This document shows positions 38,411 to 48,383 of a stretch of 64,000 nucleotides of DNA, one piece after another. The position numbers and the translations under genes are program-made. This stretch comes from Legionella sp. PATHC032. GTDB lineage: Bacteria > Pseudomonadota > Gammaproteobacteria > Legionellales > Legionellaceae. Each line of letters starts with the position of its first letter. Position 1 is the stretch's first letter. The notes below the pieces were generated by a model. That model had not been told where the DNA came from and did no database searches. It was given only the letters and a program-made list of their open reading frames with translations. The stretch lies in the NCBI RefSeq assembly GCF_026191185.1, contig NZ_JAPHOV010000001.1:1545001-1609000 (forward strand), written 5' to 3'.

Positions 38411-39739
38411 ATCAAGTTTATTAAAAAACTGTTAAGAAGAAACAGGTCGCATGGGCATGCAATTGACTTGGCTTATATCATCCCGAGAAATAAACATAAC
38501 ATATCAAAAGCAGATATAAGTAATAATGCGCTGAAGGTTCTTAATCGTTTAATCAGCAATGGTTTTCAGGCCTATATCGTTGGAGGCAGTGTCAGAGATT
38601 TATTACTCCATAAAGCGCCTAAAGATTTTGATATCGCGACAAATGCTACTCCTAATGAAGTAAAAAATCTTTTCAAAAATGCTCGTATCATTGGTCGTCG
38701 ATTTAAACTGGTGCATATTTTATTTCATCGTGAAATTATTGAGGTAGCAACTTTTCGTGGCCATGATTCAAGTGATGCAAGCCATCAATTTAATGAACGT
38801 GGTATGCTTGTAAGAGATAATGTTTATGGCTCTCTAGACGAAGATGCATGGCGACGTGATTTCACAATAAACTCTCTTTATTATAATATTTCTGATTCTT
38901 CAATCATTGATTTTACTGGTGGTGTAGAAGATGTTAAGCAAAAGTTAATTCGAATAATTGGTGATCCCGTTACGCGTTATCAAGAGGATCCTGTCCGTAT
39001 GTTACGTGCTGTCAGGTTTAGTGCCAAGCTGCAATTTAATTTATCTCCGGAAACTAAAGCCCCTTTCCCTAAAATAAGTTATCTTATAACCCATGTTTCC
39101 AGTTCGCGATTATTTGATGAAATAACGAAACTTTATCAATGCGGAGAAGCCGAATCGGTTCAAAAATTATTGGTCGAGTATGGTTTGTTTAATTATTTAT
39201 TTCCTCAAACAGCTGCTCTATTTGATAGTAATTACCCAGTTAATCCGCTCTTGGGTATAGCTCTTGAAAATACTGATACAAGAATACGTGATGGAAAGCC
39301 TGTCACTCCGGCATTTCTTATTGCTATTTTGTTATGGTTTCCAATGATAGAGTGTTCCAGAAAACTACAAGAATCTGGACTTCCGCCTTTACCCTCGATT
39401 GAAAAAGCCATGTCCATAGTGCTTAGTGAACAGAATACAATTATTTCGATACCTAAAAGGTATAGTCAGGTTATAAGAGAAATTTGGCTTTTGCAATATC
39501 GCTTCGAAAAACGATTTGGTGGCAGAGCATTTAATTTACTTCTTCATCCTCGATTTAGAGCAGCGTATGACTTTATGGCTCTTAGAGCATTATCTGGTGA
39601 TGAGTCAATGGAACTAGCGCAGTGGTGGGCCACATTTCAAGAAGTGGATGATGTTGAAAAAAATAACATGGTAGCCCAATTGACTGCATCAATGCCTGGG
39701 AGGCCTAAAAAACGTCGTAAACGGAAAGTAACAAAATGA
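38408..39739 (+). CDS. pcnB: Poly(A) polymerase I
   Basis: PcnB adds poly(A) tails to RNA 3' ends, which promotes decay. It is a class II nucleotidyltransferase of the CCA-adding superfamily. The product shows YIVGGSVRDLLL, KDFDIATNATP (catalytic aspartates), IEVATFRG, RRDFTINSLYY and REDP-like QEDPVRMLRAVRF, and ends in a basic tail (GRPKKRRKRKVTK). From the proposed AUC start it has 443 residues, with a basic amphipathic N-terminus (IKFIKKLLRRNR) before the conserved IIPRNKHNISK block. Starting at the TTG (38468) would give 423 residues. The stop overlaps the folK ATG. Confidence 0.93.
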   Translation: MIKFIKKLLRRNRSHGHAIDLAYIIPRNKHNISKADISNNALKVLNRLISNGFQAYIVGGSVRDLLLHKAPKDFDIATNATPNEVKNLFKNARIIGRRFKLVHILFHREIIEVATFRGHDSSDASHQFNERGMLVRDNVYGSLDEDAWRRDFTINSLYYNISDSSIIDFTGGVEDVKQKLIRIIGDPVTRYQEDPVRMLRAVRFSAKLQFNLSPETKAPFPKISYLITHVSSSRLFDEITKLYQCGEAESVQKLLVEYGLFNYLFPQTAALFDSNYPVNPLLGIALENTDTRIRDGKPVTPAFLIAILLWFPMIECSRKLQESGLPPLPSIEKAMSIVLSEQNTIISIPKRYSQVIREIWLLQYRFEKRFGGRAFNLLLHPRFRAAYDFMALRALSGDESMELAQWWATFQEVDDVEKNNMVAQLTASMPGRPKKRRKRKVTK

Positions 39740-40161
39740 ATGTTTGCTATCTGAGTTTGGGATCAAATCAAAAAAATCCTGAGCGTCAAATAAGACAAGC
39801 CATTAAAGAAATAAAACAAATTCCATCAACATGTCTTATCAAGGTATCCCGCTTATATTGGAATAAAGCCTGGGGCTTTGAAAATCAACAAGAATTTTGT
39901 AATGTTGTTATAGAGATACGAACTACTTTGTTGCCTCATAAGCTTCTTAAGTGGTGCCAGAGAATAGAAAACAAGCACATGCGAGTCAGGAGAAAATTTT
40001 GGGGGCCAAGAACATTAGATATTGATATCATTTTATATGGTTATAGAGTAATTCGTACAAAAAATTTAATTGTTCCGCATCCTTGTTTTCATTTACGAGA
40101 TTTTGTACTTGTGCCTCTAATGGAGGTAAACCCTAATTTAAAAGTACCAAATTACACATAG
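39736..40161 (+). CDS. folK: 2-amino-4-hydroxy-6-hydroxymethyldihydropteridine pyrophosphokinase
   Basis: FolK transfers pyrophosphate from ATP to hydroxymethyldihydropterin in folate synthesis. The 141-residue product has YLSLGSNQKNP at the start, FCNVVIEIRTTLLP in the middle, and the signature RRKFWGPRTLDIDIILYG with the metal-binding aspartates. It ends at PNLKVPNYT, about 15-20 residues earlier than E. coli FolK (159), after the core fold. Its ATG overlaps the pcnB TGA (ATGA), the same order as in E. coli, so translation is probably coupled. Confidence 0.92.
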   Translation: MNVCYLSLGSNQKNPERQIRQAIKEIKQIPSTCLIKVSRLYWNKAWGFENQQEFCNVVIEIRTTLLPHKLLKWCQRIENKHMRVRRKFWGPRTLDIDIILYGYRVIRTKNLIVPHPCFHLRDFVLVPLMEVNPNLKVPNYT

Positions 40162-40215
40162 ACATCATAATCTACTACACTTTAACTTAATGATTCTATT
40201 TAAAATGAGGTTAAC

Positions 40216-40638
40216 ATGTATACAAATATTTTATTTGCAACAGATTTGTTAAATGAGCATAGCCATCTTACAGAAAAGGCTGCTAATATTGCGAAACAGT
40301 TTAATGCAAAATTATATCTATTACATGTGATTGAATTGCCAACTAGTATATTAATAGCTCAAGGATTGGGCTTTACGGAACTAGCCAACCCATCAAAAGA
40401 AGATGCCCAAACTGTATTATCATTAATTGGAGAAAATTTACAAATACCTCAGGAACAACAATTTGTAGAAATCGGGTCAGTAAAGGAACATATATTAAAC
40501 AAAGCCAAAGATCTCAATTGTCAATTAATTATACTAGGCTCACATTCTGCTACAGGATTGCCGTCCATTCTAGGAAGTACTGCGCATGCTGTAGTAAATC
40601 ATTCAGTTTGTGACGTGTTAACACTCAAAGCAGATTAA
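40216..40638 (+). CDS. Universal stress protein (UspA family)
   Basis: This 140-residue protein has the Usp fold: ILFATDL at the start (with the conserved Asp), AKLYLLHVIE, and the C-terminal ATP-binding stretch LGSHSATGLPSILGSTAHAVV. The Gly-rich motif suggests the ATP-binding subclass, although the exact G-2x-G-9x-G(S/T) spacing is somewhat altered. Role in stress survival is inferred from the family. A GAGG site precedes the ATG. It lies 54 bp after folK and converges on der. Confidence 0.9.
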   Translation: MYTNILFATDLLNEHSHLTEKAANIAKQFNAKLYLLHVIELPTSILIAQGLGFTELANPSKEDAQTVLSLIGENLQIPQEQQFVEIGSVKEHILNKAKDLNCQLIILGSHSATGLPSILGSTAHAVVNHSVCDVLTLKAD

Positions 40639-40642
40639 TGTG

Positions 40643-40725
40643 AAGAAATTAGCACTTATTTGATATGTTCGCTTGTCCATTAGAGTAATTAAACCAGGCT
40701 GAGATTAATCAGAGTGCTATTTCTT
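40643..40725. repeat. Long imperfect inverted repeat between usp and der
   Basis: AAGAAATTAGCACT (40643-40656) is matched by AGTGCTATTTCTT (40713-40725), complementary except for one extra T in the left arm, with a 56-base loop. The right arm overlaps the last codons of der. It might act in transcription termination between these convergent genes, but the loop is long and no U-run was seen. Confidence 0.35.
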
Positions 40726-42105
40726 ACTTTTTGCCCATCGCATTAATCGTTTCTTCTTGTTCACTTGCCTTTGTGATAATTTATTTTTTTTATTGGCAAA
40801 TGGATTTTGTCCTCCTTTAAACTCAATTTTTAAAGGGGTACCTACTAATCCTAAATGTTTAATAAACTCATTGTTTAAATAGCGTTTATAACTTTCTGGC
40901 AAGGCATCGAGTTGATTTCCATGAATAACAATGACTGGAGGATTGTGTCCGCCAAGGTGAGCATAGCGTAATTTTATTCGTCGACCATTGATGCATGGTG
41001 GTGTATGTTTTGTACTGATATCTTGTAATAATCTGGTTAGTTTAGGAGTAGAAAAGGATTGTATTGCTGAATGATAGGCTTCATTAATATCTTTAAATAA
41101 TCCACCTACCCCGCTCCCATGTAATGCTGAAATAAATCTGATTTTTGCAAAATTGGCAAAATGTAATCTTCTTGACAGTTCTGACTTTATTTTTTCTTTA
41201 TGATCTTCTTCCAGACCGTCCCATTTATTCACAGCAATGACTAGCGCTTTACCAGATTCAATAATAAAACCTAGCAAATTCATATCTTGATCAGTAATGC
41301 CTTCATTTGCATCAAGCAGTAATAAACAAACATGGGCTTCTTTTATAGCTTGTAGAGTTTTGATGACAGAAAATTTTTCTATTTTTTCATCAATGCGAGA
41401 CTTACGTCGTACCCCTGCAGTGTCAATAAGGACATATTGCTTATCTTCTCTTGTAAAGGGTATTGAAATACTATCTCGAGTTGTGCCGGGCATGTCATAA
41501 ACAACTACCCTTTCTTCACCCAATATCCTATTTATTAAAGTTGATTTTCCAACATTAGGGCGTCCCGCAAAAGCAATCTTGATCGCTTTCTCATCAGTTA
41601 CTTCATGCGTTTCTGTTGTAAAAGGTTCCAGAATTTCTTCGAGTAATGAACCGATGCCTCCGCCATGAGAGGCAGATATGGCATGGACATCAGTAATGCC
41701 TAATGATTGAAAATCAGCACAAGCAATATCTTCATTTATCCCATCTGTCTTATTGACAACAAGATGCACTTTTTTATTAAGTTTTCTTAATGCTTGTGCA
41801 ATTTGCTGATCAATACCCGTTAGTCCTGAACGGCCATCGACCAGGAAAAGAATCACATTTGCTTCATTTAAAGCAACTTGAGATTGTTTTGACATCAAAG
41901 TATCTACTTCAATGTCATCGACTCCGATACCTCCGGTATCAACAATAATAAAGAACTTGTCCTCATGTTGAGCATGTCCATATTGTCTATCCCTTGTCAA
42001 GCCAGGAAAATCAGCGACAAGAGCATCCTGCGTTTTAGTAATTCTATTAAACAAAGTAGACTTCCCAACATTGGGACGCCCAACTAAAGCAATGACAGGA
42101 ATCAT
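40717..42105 (-). CDS. der: Ribosome assembly GTPase Der (EngA)
   Basis: Der acts in maturation of the 50S ribosomal subunit. The 462-residue product has two tandem G domains. The first has [20 protein letters not shown] and NKTD. The second, from about residue 175, has [22 protein letters not shown] and NKWD. A KH-like C-terminal domain ([19 protein letters not shown]) and a basic tail follow. It is the last gene of the pilF-to-der cluster, 4 bp after bamB, in the same order as in E. coli. Confidence 0.97.
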   Translation of the reverse strand: MIPVIALVGRPNVGKSTLFNRITKTQDALVADFPGLTRDRQYGHAQHEDKFFIIVDTGGIGVDDIEVDTLMSKQSQVALNEANVILFLVDGRSGLTGIDQQIAQALRKLNKKVHLVVNKTDGINEDIACADFQSLGITDVHAISASHGGGIGSLLEEILEPFTTETHEVTDEKAIKIAFAGRPNVGKSTLINRILGEERVVVYDMPGTTRDSISIPFTREDKQYVLIDTAGVRRKSRIDEKIEKFSVIKTLQAIKEAHVCLLLLDANEGITDQDMNLLGFIIESGKALVIAVNKWDGLEEDHKEKIKSELSRRLHFANFAKIRFISALHGSGVGGLFKDINEAYHSAIQSFSTPKLTRLLQDISTKHTPPCINGRRIKLRYAHLGGHNPPVIVIHGNQLDALPESYKRYLNNEFIKHLGLVGTPLKIEFKGGQNPFANKKNKLSQRQVNKKKRLMRWAKSKK

Positions 42106-42109
42106 TTTA

Positions 42110-43264
42110 TTAGCTCACTGAAAGTTGATTGAGCATTCCATTATTGGTTAATATGTACATATTTTTACCATAAACGCTCGGTGAAACTGTTACCCCACCA
42201 GAAAGCTGAGACCGCCCTAGTAACTCACCTGTTTGAGTTGATAAGATATGTAAATATCCAGTTTTATCACCAACAGCTAAATTTCCTTCTACCAATGCCG
42301 GTTCAGTAAGCCCTCTTGCCTTTAAGGAGGTTTGCTTCCAGTTCACCTGCCCTGTGCTACTGTTCAAAGACCATATAACATCGTTGCTGTCCGTAAAATA
42401 TAGATTATTATGACTTAAAAGCATATTTTTATAAACAGATGCTGGTTTTCTCCATATGAATTGGCCATTAGATAGAGATAGTGCTCCCACATAGCCTTGA
42501 TAAGTTGCCAAATAGGCAACGTTATTGCTTATTATAGGGTCAGAGTCAATATCGACTAAACGTTCAACATCACTTGCCCCCATCCCATAAGCAATACTTC
42601 TTTGCCAGATCAACCGTCCAGTCTGTAATTCAAAAGCATCTAGCTTGCCATCAGAAAACCCGACAAGAACCAGATCATCGACAATGATAGGAGAAGAGCT
42701 GGCTTTTAACACCAGACTTGGAGCGCCATGATCTGCAATCCATAGTTGCTTCCCGTTTACCGCATCAATTGCGTACACTTTACCATCAATGGTTTTTGCA
42801 ATGACTTTCTGCCGCGATATAGCAGGTGGAGCTAATACTTCAGCAGATACTTTATTCTGCCATATCTCTTTTCCGTCAGATTGATTAAGTAGTACTAATG
42901 TAGAGGCATTAGTACCTATAGCAACGTAACCAGAAGCTACAGTTGGTCCACTAACTATATTATTTTTTAATGCAGTAGACCATTTTATCTGACCGTCTTT
43001 CTTGCTAACTGCCCGAACCAATCCACTCGCATCTGCAGTATAAATTATATCACCACGAATAGCTGGTTTGATATTTAAATACTCATTTGTTTTATGAGCT
43101 TTCCCAACTGGAGCAGTCCAGTTTTGTGTCATTTTAACTTTGGGTTGAATTTCTTTTAGCTCTTTGGGTTGAGGGGTATTATCTTTGCCGAGCATATAAT
43201 CATCTACATATGTACATCCTTGAATTAACGCACATAGTATTAAAACTAATATTCTAATATTCAT
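42110..43264 (-). CDS. bamB: Outer-membrane protein assembly lipoprotein BamB
   Basis: BamB is the eight-bladed beta-propeller lipoprotein of the BAM complex. The 384-residue product has a lipoprotein signal ending LIQGC. Repeated PQQ-like blades with a G-x-W signature follow: [50 protein letters not shown] and [10 protein letters not shown]. The ATG at 43264 with AAAGG upstream is preferred over the TTG three codons earlier. It follows yfgM by 24 bp, as in E. coli. Confidence 0.96.
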   Translation of the reverse strand: MNIRILVLILCALIQGCTYVDDYMLGKDNTPQPKELKEIQPKVKMTQNWTAPVGKAHKTNEYLNIKPAIRGDIIYTADASGLVRAVSKKDGQIKWSTALKNNIVSGPTVASGYVAIGTNASTLVLLNQSDGKEIWQNKVSAEVLAPPAISRQKVIAKTIDGKVYAIDAVNGKQLWIADHGAPSLVLKASSSPIIVDDLVLVGFSDGKLDAFELQTGRLIWQRSIAYGMGASDVERLVDIDSDPIISNNVAYLATYQGYVGALSLSNGQFIWRKPASVYKNMLLSHNNLYFTDSNDVIWSLNSSTGQVNWKQTSLKARGLTEPALVEGNLAVGDKTGYLHILSTQTGELLGRSQLSGGVTVSPSVYGKNMYILTNNGMLNQLSVS

Positions 43265-43288
43265 AAAAAACAAACCTTTATAATAAAA

Positions 43289-43963
43289 TTAAGCTGCTTT
43301 TACCTTTTTATCATCAGTAATCATAGATTGAGTCTTAATTGCTAACTCATTTGTTTTCATTTCTAAAAATAAATTACCCATTCCATTTGTTCTTACTTCA
43401 TCTATGGCAAGTCTGTAGGCATTCATTGCATCCTGATATTGGCCTTTGGCACTATAAATATCTCCTTTCAGTTCGTTAATCACTGGCAAGTAGGCTTCGT
43501 CTTCAACGACACTTAATTCATTTAATGCGTTAGTATAAGATTTATCTGCCGCCAGTAAACGTGCTATGCGAATTTTGGCAATTTGTCTTAACGGTGTCAT
43601 TTGGCTTTCCAATGCAACAGTTTTTAATTCATTTCTTGCTTGCTCAAGTTTATTTTTACTTACATAGATTTTTGCGAGTGTCATATGAGCTATATCTGCA
43701 TAAACAGTATGGTTATAATTTTTAATTAGTTCATTGGCATAAGAGCGAACTGATTTTATATTTTGATTGGAAAATGCAATCATCATATTTTCATAGGCAA
43801 TAGATGCTTGTTGTTTGATCTTGTCATTGTGCCAATTCATATATCTATACCCTGCGATAATCAGGAGCACTACTGATAAAAAAATAGTTATCATATTGCC
43901 ATATCGTTTCCACCATTTTTTTATAATCTCTAATTGTTCTTCTTCCGTCATGTAAACAGACAT
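43289..43963 (-). CDS. yfgM: YfgM-type membrane-anchored TPR protein
   Basis: This 224-residue protein has a short cytoplasmic N-terminus (EEEQLEIIKKWWKRYG), one membrane helix at about residues 24-43 and a periplasmic TPR-like domain (AYENMMIAFSNQNIKSV, AKIYVSKNKLEQARNEL, LKGDIYSAKGQYQDAMNAYRLA). E. coli YfgM associates with the SecYEG translocon and periplasmic chaperones. The location between hisS and bamB is the conserved one. An AGGAGAA site precedes the ATG. Confidence 0.93.
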   Translation of the reverse strand: MSVYMTEEEQLEIIKKWWKRYGNMITIFLSVVLLIIAGYRYMNWHNDKIKQQASIAYENMMIAFSNQNIKSVRSYANELIKNYNHTVYADIAHMTLAKIYVSKNKLEQARNELKTVALESQMTPLRQIAKIRIARLLAADKSYTNALNELSVVEDEAYLPVINELKGDIYSAKGQYQDAMNAYRLAIDEVRTNGMGNLFLEMKTNELAIKTQSMITDDKKVKAA

Positions 43964-43978
43964 AATATTCTCCTGCCC

Positions 43979-45259
43979 TCAAGCTAGATAATCTTGCAAA
44001 AATTCATTTATTTTGGTGATTGGTATTGATACTTGTTCTATTTCAGTTCTCAAATCTTTAATGCTTACATATCCCCTGGCTATTTCGTCTTCCCCAAGAA
44101 TTAAAGCCAGGCGAGCCCCACTTTTATCGGCCTTTTTAAATTGGCTTTTAAAACCACCTCCTGCCGTATTGGTAATAACATCAAAAGATGGGTTAGCATT
44201 TCGAATTGACTCTGCCATGGCAAGCGCTTTCAATATGGCCTCTTCACTAGTAGCAATGATAAATATGGATTGTTTATTGTCACTTACATTCAACAAATTT
44301 AAAGTTTCCATTAAAAGAAATATTCTTTCCAATCCTAAAGCAAATCCAATGGCTGGTGTGGGTGCTCCGCCCAGGAACTCGATCAACATATCGTACCTGC
44401 CCCCTGCACATATTGTCGCTTGACTTCCTAATTGGTCTGTTACCCATTCAAACACCGTATGACCATAATAATCCAATCCTCTTACCAATACAGGGTTAAT
44501 GGAATAAGGGATACCAAGTGTTTCCAATCCGTTACAGAACGATTGAAAATGTTCTCTGCTATGATCACCAAGAACATCAATTAACTTAGGAGCATTTTGA
44601 ATGAGTTGTTGAAGATCAGGGTTTTTACTATCAAGAACTCTCAGAGGGTTTTTATCCAATCGTCTCTTACTGTCTTCATCAAGTAGATTAAAATGATCGC
44701 GTAGATATTCTACCAGGATAGAGCGATATTTTTGACGTTCATCTAGTTCACCTAATGAATTAATTTGTAATTGAACTGACTGAGCAAAACCCAGGTCAAT
44801 CCATAATCTGCGGCAAATTGATATCAGCTCAAGTTCGATAGCAGTACCAGCAATTCCTATTGCCTCAACCCCAAATTGGTTAAATTGACGGTATCTACCC
44901 TTCTGAGGACGTTCATGACGAAACATAGGGCCTAAGTACCATAATTTTTGTTGTTGATTATGTAATAAACCATGTTCTATACAGGCACGAACACAACCAG
45001 CTGTTCCTTCTGGCCTGAGGGTTATGCTATCACCGTTCAAATCATTGAAGGTATACATTTCTTTTTCAACAATATCTGTTATTTCGCCAATTGTACGTTT
45101 AAATAACTGTGTATTTTCAACAATTGGAAAACGAATTTCCTTATATCCATAGCGTATGAGGCAGTTTATAAAAGTTTGTTCTATAAAGCGCCATATCGAG
45201 CTCCTATCAGGCAGTACATCATTCATTCCTCGGATAGCTTGAATTTTATCAACCACCAT
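43979..45259 (-). CDS. hisS: Histidyl-tRNA synthetase
   Basis: The 426-residue product is a class II aminoacyl-tRNA synthetase. It shows AIRGMNDVLP at the start, motif 2 (LGPMFRHERPQKGRYRQFNQ), the histidine-specific LVRGLDYYGHTVFEW block, AGGRYDMLIE, and motif 3 (GFALGLERIFLL). The anticodon-binding domain fills the C-terminal 90 residues. Its ATG overlaps the end of rodZ by 11 bp. In E. coli ispG separates rodZ and hisS; here it is missing. Confidence 0.97.
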   Translation of the reverse strand: MVVDKIQAIRGMNDVLPDRSSIWRFIEQTFINCLIRYGYKEIRFPIVENTQLFKRTIGEITDIVEKEMYTFNDLNGDSITLRPEGTAGCVRACIEHGLLHNQQQKLWYLGPMFRHERPQKGRYRQFNQFGVEAIGIAGTAIELELISICRRLWIDLGFAQSVQLQINSLGELDERQKYRSILVEYLRDHFNLLDEDSKRRLDKNPLRVLDSKNPDLQQLIQNAPKLIDVLGDHSREHFQSFCNGLETLGIPYSINPVLVRGLDYYGHTVFEWVTDQLGSQATICAGGRYDMLIEFLGGAPTPAIGFALGLERIFLLMETLNLLNVSDNKQSIFIIATSEEAILKALAMAESIRNANPSFDVITNTAGGGFKSQFKKADKSGARLALILGEDEIARGYVSIKDLRTEIEQVSIPITKINEFLQDYLA

Positions 45260-45818
45260 TTTTCTCCAAAGGCGTCATTTGTGTATTATTGGGTGTTAAC
45301 AATGATTCCATTTTTGATAAGTCAGTCAATTTAATTTCCGAACTGGTTTCACTGATTGATAATCCAGATGAACTCTCTTTAGGTGTATCTATAGTCTGGC
45401 TATCTTTGTTTTTTTGCCACCATATCCCAACTGCAACTAAAACGCCAATTGCAAATAAAATGGTGAACCATTTTATAAAATGCTCTGCTTTATGTGATTC
45501 CTTTTTGCTTTGCCATAAAGCTGCTCTTTCAGGTTTTTTTTCAAAGCAATATTGCGCATTAAAAACAGTTAAAAATGGTTCAGGTGATACCCCTAATAAT
45601 TTTGAATAGGCTCTCAAATATCCTTTTACAAAAACTGGCTGAGGTAATAAATCAAAATCTCCTGCTTCAATGAGCTCTATAATACGAGCTCGTAAATGAA
45701 GTTTGCTCGCAACATACTCGATTGAATAACCCTTTTGCTGGCGAAGAGCTGCCAGCTCGTATCCAGGGTTAGTAATTTCATTATTTCTTGTCTCATCCAT
45801 TGCTGCTATTGTATTCAT
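45249..45818 (-). CDS. rodZ: RodZ-like HTH membrane protein, short form
   Basis: RodZ links MreB to the membrane in rod-shape control. This 189-residue protein has the N-terminal HTH_25 domain (about 18-85: LAALRQQKGYSIEYVASKLH, then PQPVFVKGYLRAYSKLLG), a basic juxtamembrane stretch and one membrane helix (about 112-132). Its periplasmic part is only about 55 polar residues. The C-terminal beta domain of E. coli RodZ (337 residues) is absent. The second of two adjacent ATGs is chosen because GGAG lies six bases upstream. It overlaps the end of pilF by 26 bp. Confidence 0.85.
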   Translation of the reverse strand: MNTIAAMDETRNNEITNPGYELAALRQQKGYSIEYVASKLHLRARIIELIEAGDFDLLPQPVFVKGYLRAYSKLLGVSPEPFLTVFNAQYCFEKKPERAALWQSKKESHKAEHFIKWFTILFAIGVLVAVGIWWQKNKDSQTIDTPKESSSGLSISETSSEIKLTDLSKMESLLTPNNTQMTPLEKNGG

Positions 45819-46575
45819 CATTTACTCCACTAATATTATTAGTTGGCTCCATTTTATTGAAGCTATTTTCATATTCTGCTGCAAGAGTATATTGGCCTGT
45901 TCTATTTGCTATGTCTTTCGCTAATGCAAGCATTATCTTATCGTTTAATACTAAATCAGCATGTTTTTGAAGCAGATCGAGGGCTTCTTTATCATGTCCT
46001 ATTTTACTTTGTAATTTTACTAATTCATATAGTGATTCTTTTCTCGATGGGTCCTGATTTAAAGCCTTGGTAAAATATAAAATGGCTTTATCATGATCAG
46101 GGATAGCCATAGCACATAATCCAGCATTTTCATAAGCACCTGAGGTATGCACATAGTTTTGATCTTTAACGGCCTTCAGGAAGTAAATTTCAGCATTTTT
46201 ATAGTCACCCTGCCGACACAGAAAAGCACCGTAGTTATTCAATTGTGCACCACCGTTTTGCGATAAAGTTATTGCTTTATGATAGAATTTTTTAGCTTGC
46301 TCCAATTCTTTAGTTTGTTCAAAATAATAGGCTAATGCGGCATTCACATCTGCAGAATCTGGCTGTTGTTCCAATGCGGTTAGCAACTTCTTTTTTGCTC
46401 GAGGCCTGTCGCCTTGCTTCAAATATCCCAACCCTAATTGCACATTAAAAGAAGCCGCTTTGCTAAGGTTTACTTTTCTTATGGTATTGGGTTCTTCGTT
46501 ATCTTGTGCATGCTCACAAGCTTCAACAAATAAACATATTATTATAATTAATAAGTACCTTATGCTTTTTAGCAC
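45793..46575 (-). CDS. pilF: Type IV pilus pilotin PilF/PilW (TPR lipoprotein)
   Basis: PilF helps the secretin PilQ reach and assemble in the outer membrane. The 260-residue product has a signal ending in a lipobox-like VEAC and about five TPRs, including LGLGYLKQGDRPRAKKKLLT, LAYYFEQTKELEQAKKFYHKA, the PilF-typical NNYGAFLCRQGDYKNAEIYF and ENAGLCAMAIPDHDKAILYF. The start is a GTG, as no ATG is available nearby. It lies between rlmN and rodZ, the usual place in gamma-proteobacteria. Confidence 0.93.
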   Translation of the reverse strand: MLKSIRYLLIIIICLFVEACEHAQDNEEPNTIRKVNLSKAASFNVQLGLGYLKQGDRPRAKKKLLTALEQQPDSADVNAALAYYFEQTKELEQAKKFYHKAITLSQNGGAQLNNYGAFLCRQGDYKNAEIYFLKAVKDQNYVHTSGAYENAGLCAMAIPDHDKAILYFTKALNQDPSRKESLYELVKLQSKIGHDKEALDLLQKHADLVLNDKIMLALAKDIANRTGQYTLAAEYENSFNKMEPTNNISGVNDEYNSSNG

Positions 46576-46754
46576 GATTAACCACTTTACGTTAGAAATG
46601 ATTTCGCATTATAACCACTTAAGTCTAAATTAAAAATGATTTGTCGCTATTTAATATGAGTCTGTAGGTGAAAATACCTTTATTAGACATAATCTCCAGT
46701 CAGCAATATTGGTGAAAGTTCTAAATTAGCTCTCAGTTATTATACAAGACTGTC

Positions 46755-47903
46755 TTATGCCATTTCTTCAGAAGAAATGGTCAATTCACTTGGTTTGTCT
46801 TTTTTGCTCATGAAATGAAGTTTTTGCCATCGTTGTGATCTGCTGGTTTTATCTTTTACCTCGCCAGCAAGTTGGCCACATGCTGCATCAATATCATCTC
46901 CACGAGTTTTGCGAGTAATGGTATTAATACCATGTTTCATTAATTTATCTCGAAATGCATCGATTGTTTCCTGGGATGATCTCTGATATTGAGTCAGAGG
47001 AAATGGGTTAAACGGAATTAAATTAACTTTTGCAGGCACATTATGCAATAGTTTAATTAACTGGCTAGCATGTTCAGATTGATCATTAACCCCTTTTAGC
47101 ATGACGTATTCAAAAGTAACTTTTCTTCTTGGTTCGTCTTTAAAATAGCGTTTACATAAGGATATTAATTGAGAGAGAGGATATTTTTTATTAATTGGCA
47201 CCAATTCATTCCGTAATTCATCTGTTGGTGCATGCAAGGATACTGCCAATGCAACAGGACTGACTTCCCTCAGTCGTTCCATTTCTGGTAAAACGCCCGA
47301 AGTACTTAATGTAACCCGTCTTTTGGATAGTCCATAAGCCAAATCATCCATCATGATGTTCATAGCAGAAACAACATTATCGAAATTAAGTAATGGTTCA
47401 CCCATTCCCATCATCACTACGTTAGTTATTTTCTTATCGTGAGTACCATTATTATCTGATAGTTCACGAGCTGCCAGCCATACTTGACCAATAATTTCTG
47501 CTGTTGACAAATTTCTGTTAAATCCTTGTTTTGCTGTAGAGCAAAAAGAACAATTTAAAGCACAGCCTACTTGTGATGAAACACAAAGTGTTCCCCGATT
47601 TGACTCTGGAATAAATACTGTTTCAATACAATTTCCACAGTCCAGCTTTAATAGCCACTTATGTGTGCCATCAGCTGACTTCTGACAAGCAACAATTTCA
47701 GGTAAATTCACACACGCTAATTGGGAAAGTTTATTTCTTAAAACTTTCCCTAAATTAGTCATCTGAGCGAAGTCATGTATTCCAACTTGATGAATCCATT
47801 GAAATAGCTGTTGAGCTCTGAAAGGTTTTTCATCCCACGCTATCAATAATTCTCGTAATTGCGAGTAATTATAATTTAATAGATTCACTTTTTGTTGGTC
47901 CAT
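46755..47903 (-). CDS. rlmN: Dual-specificity 23S rRNA/tRNA adenine-C2 methyltransferase
   Basis: RlmN is a radical-SAM enzyme methylating A2503 of 23S rRNA and A37 of some tRNAs. The 382-residue product shows the CxxxCxxC cluster motif in [44 protein letters not shown], and a C-terminal Cys in AACGQLAGE that corresponds to the catalytic Cys355 region. The ATG at 47903 has GGGAG upstream; an in-frame TTG four codons earlier is rejected. ndk lies 20 bp upstream, as in E. coli. Confidence 0.96.
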   Translation of the reverse strand: MDQQKVNLLNYNYSQLRELLIAWDEKPFRAQQLFQWIHQVGIHDFAQMTNLGKVLRNKLSQLACVNLPEIVACQKSADGTHKWLLKLDCGNCIETVFIPESNRGTLCVSSQVGCALNCSFCSTAKQGFNRNLSTAEIIGQVWLAARELSDNNGTHDKKITNVVMMGMGEPLLNFDNVVSAMNIMMDDLAYGLSKRRVTLSTSGVLPEMERLREVSPVALAVSLHAPTDELRNELVPINKKYPLSQLISLCKRYFKDEPRRKVTFEYVMLKGVNDQSEHASQLIKLLHNVPAKVNLIPFNPFPLTQYQRSSQETIDAFRDKLMKHGINTITRKTRGDDIDAACGQLAGEVKDKTSRSQRWQKLHFMSKKDKPSELTISSEEMA

Positions 47904-47923
47904 TACCACTCCCAAGCTTGTCT

Positions 47924-48349
47924 TTATCTATCGCACAACTCATGTGGTTCAAAGAAAAATGCTATTTCACGAGCAGCATTCTCAAGACTGTCAGAGCCAT
48001 GCACAGCGTTTGCATCGATGCTATCAGCAAAATCGGCACGTATAGTTCCAGGTGCTGCTTCCTTGGGATTGGTCGCGCCCATAATTTCTCTGTTTTTAGC
48101 TACAGCATTTTCACCTTTTAATACTTGGATCATTACAGGACCAGAAATCATAAAATCCACCAGATCCTTAAAAAATGGTCGTGCGCGATGAATATCATAA
48201 AAATTTTCAGCTTGTTCGCGTGAAAGTTGAGTCATTTTAGCGGCAACAATATCTAGGCCTGCTTTTTCAAAGCGGGTGTATATTTCACCTATCACAGATT
48301 TTGCTACAGCATCAGGTTTAATAATAGATAATGTTAATTCTTTTGCCAT
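47924..48349 (-). CDS. ndk: Nucleoside diphosphate kinase
   Basis: Ndk balances nucleoside triphosphate pools through a phosphohistidine intermediate. The 141-residue product matches the family in length and in [34 protein letters not shown] and [20 protein letters not shown], where the His of VHGSDS is the catalytic residue. The ATG at 48349 is preferred because the GGAG site is six bases upstream; the ATG directly before it is too close. rlmN follows in the same direction. Confidence 0.97.
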   Translation of the reverse strand: MAKELTLSIIKPDAVAKSVIGEIYTRFEKAGLDIVAAKMTQLSREQAENFYDIHRARPFFKDLVDFMISGPVMIQVLKGENAVAKNREIMGATNPKEAAPGTIRADFADSIDANAVHGSDSLENAAREIAFFFEPHELCDR

Positions 48350-48383
48350 CATGCACTCCAATGAGATTAAATTAAAGTGCGTT

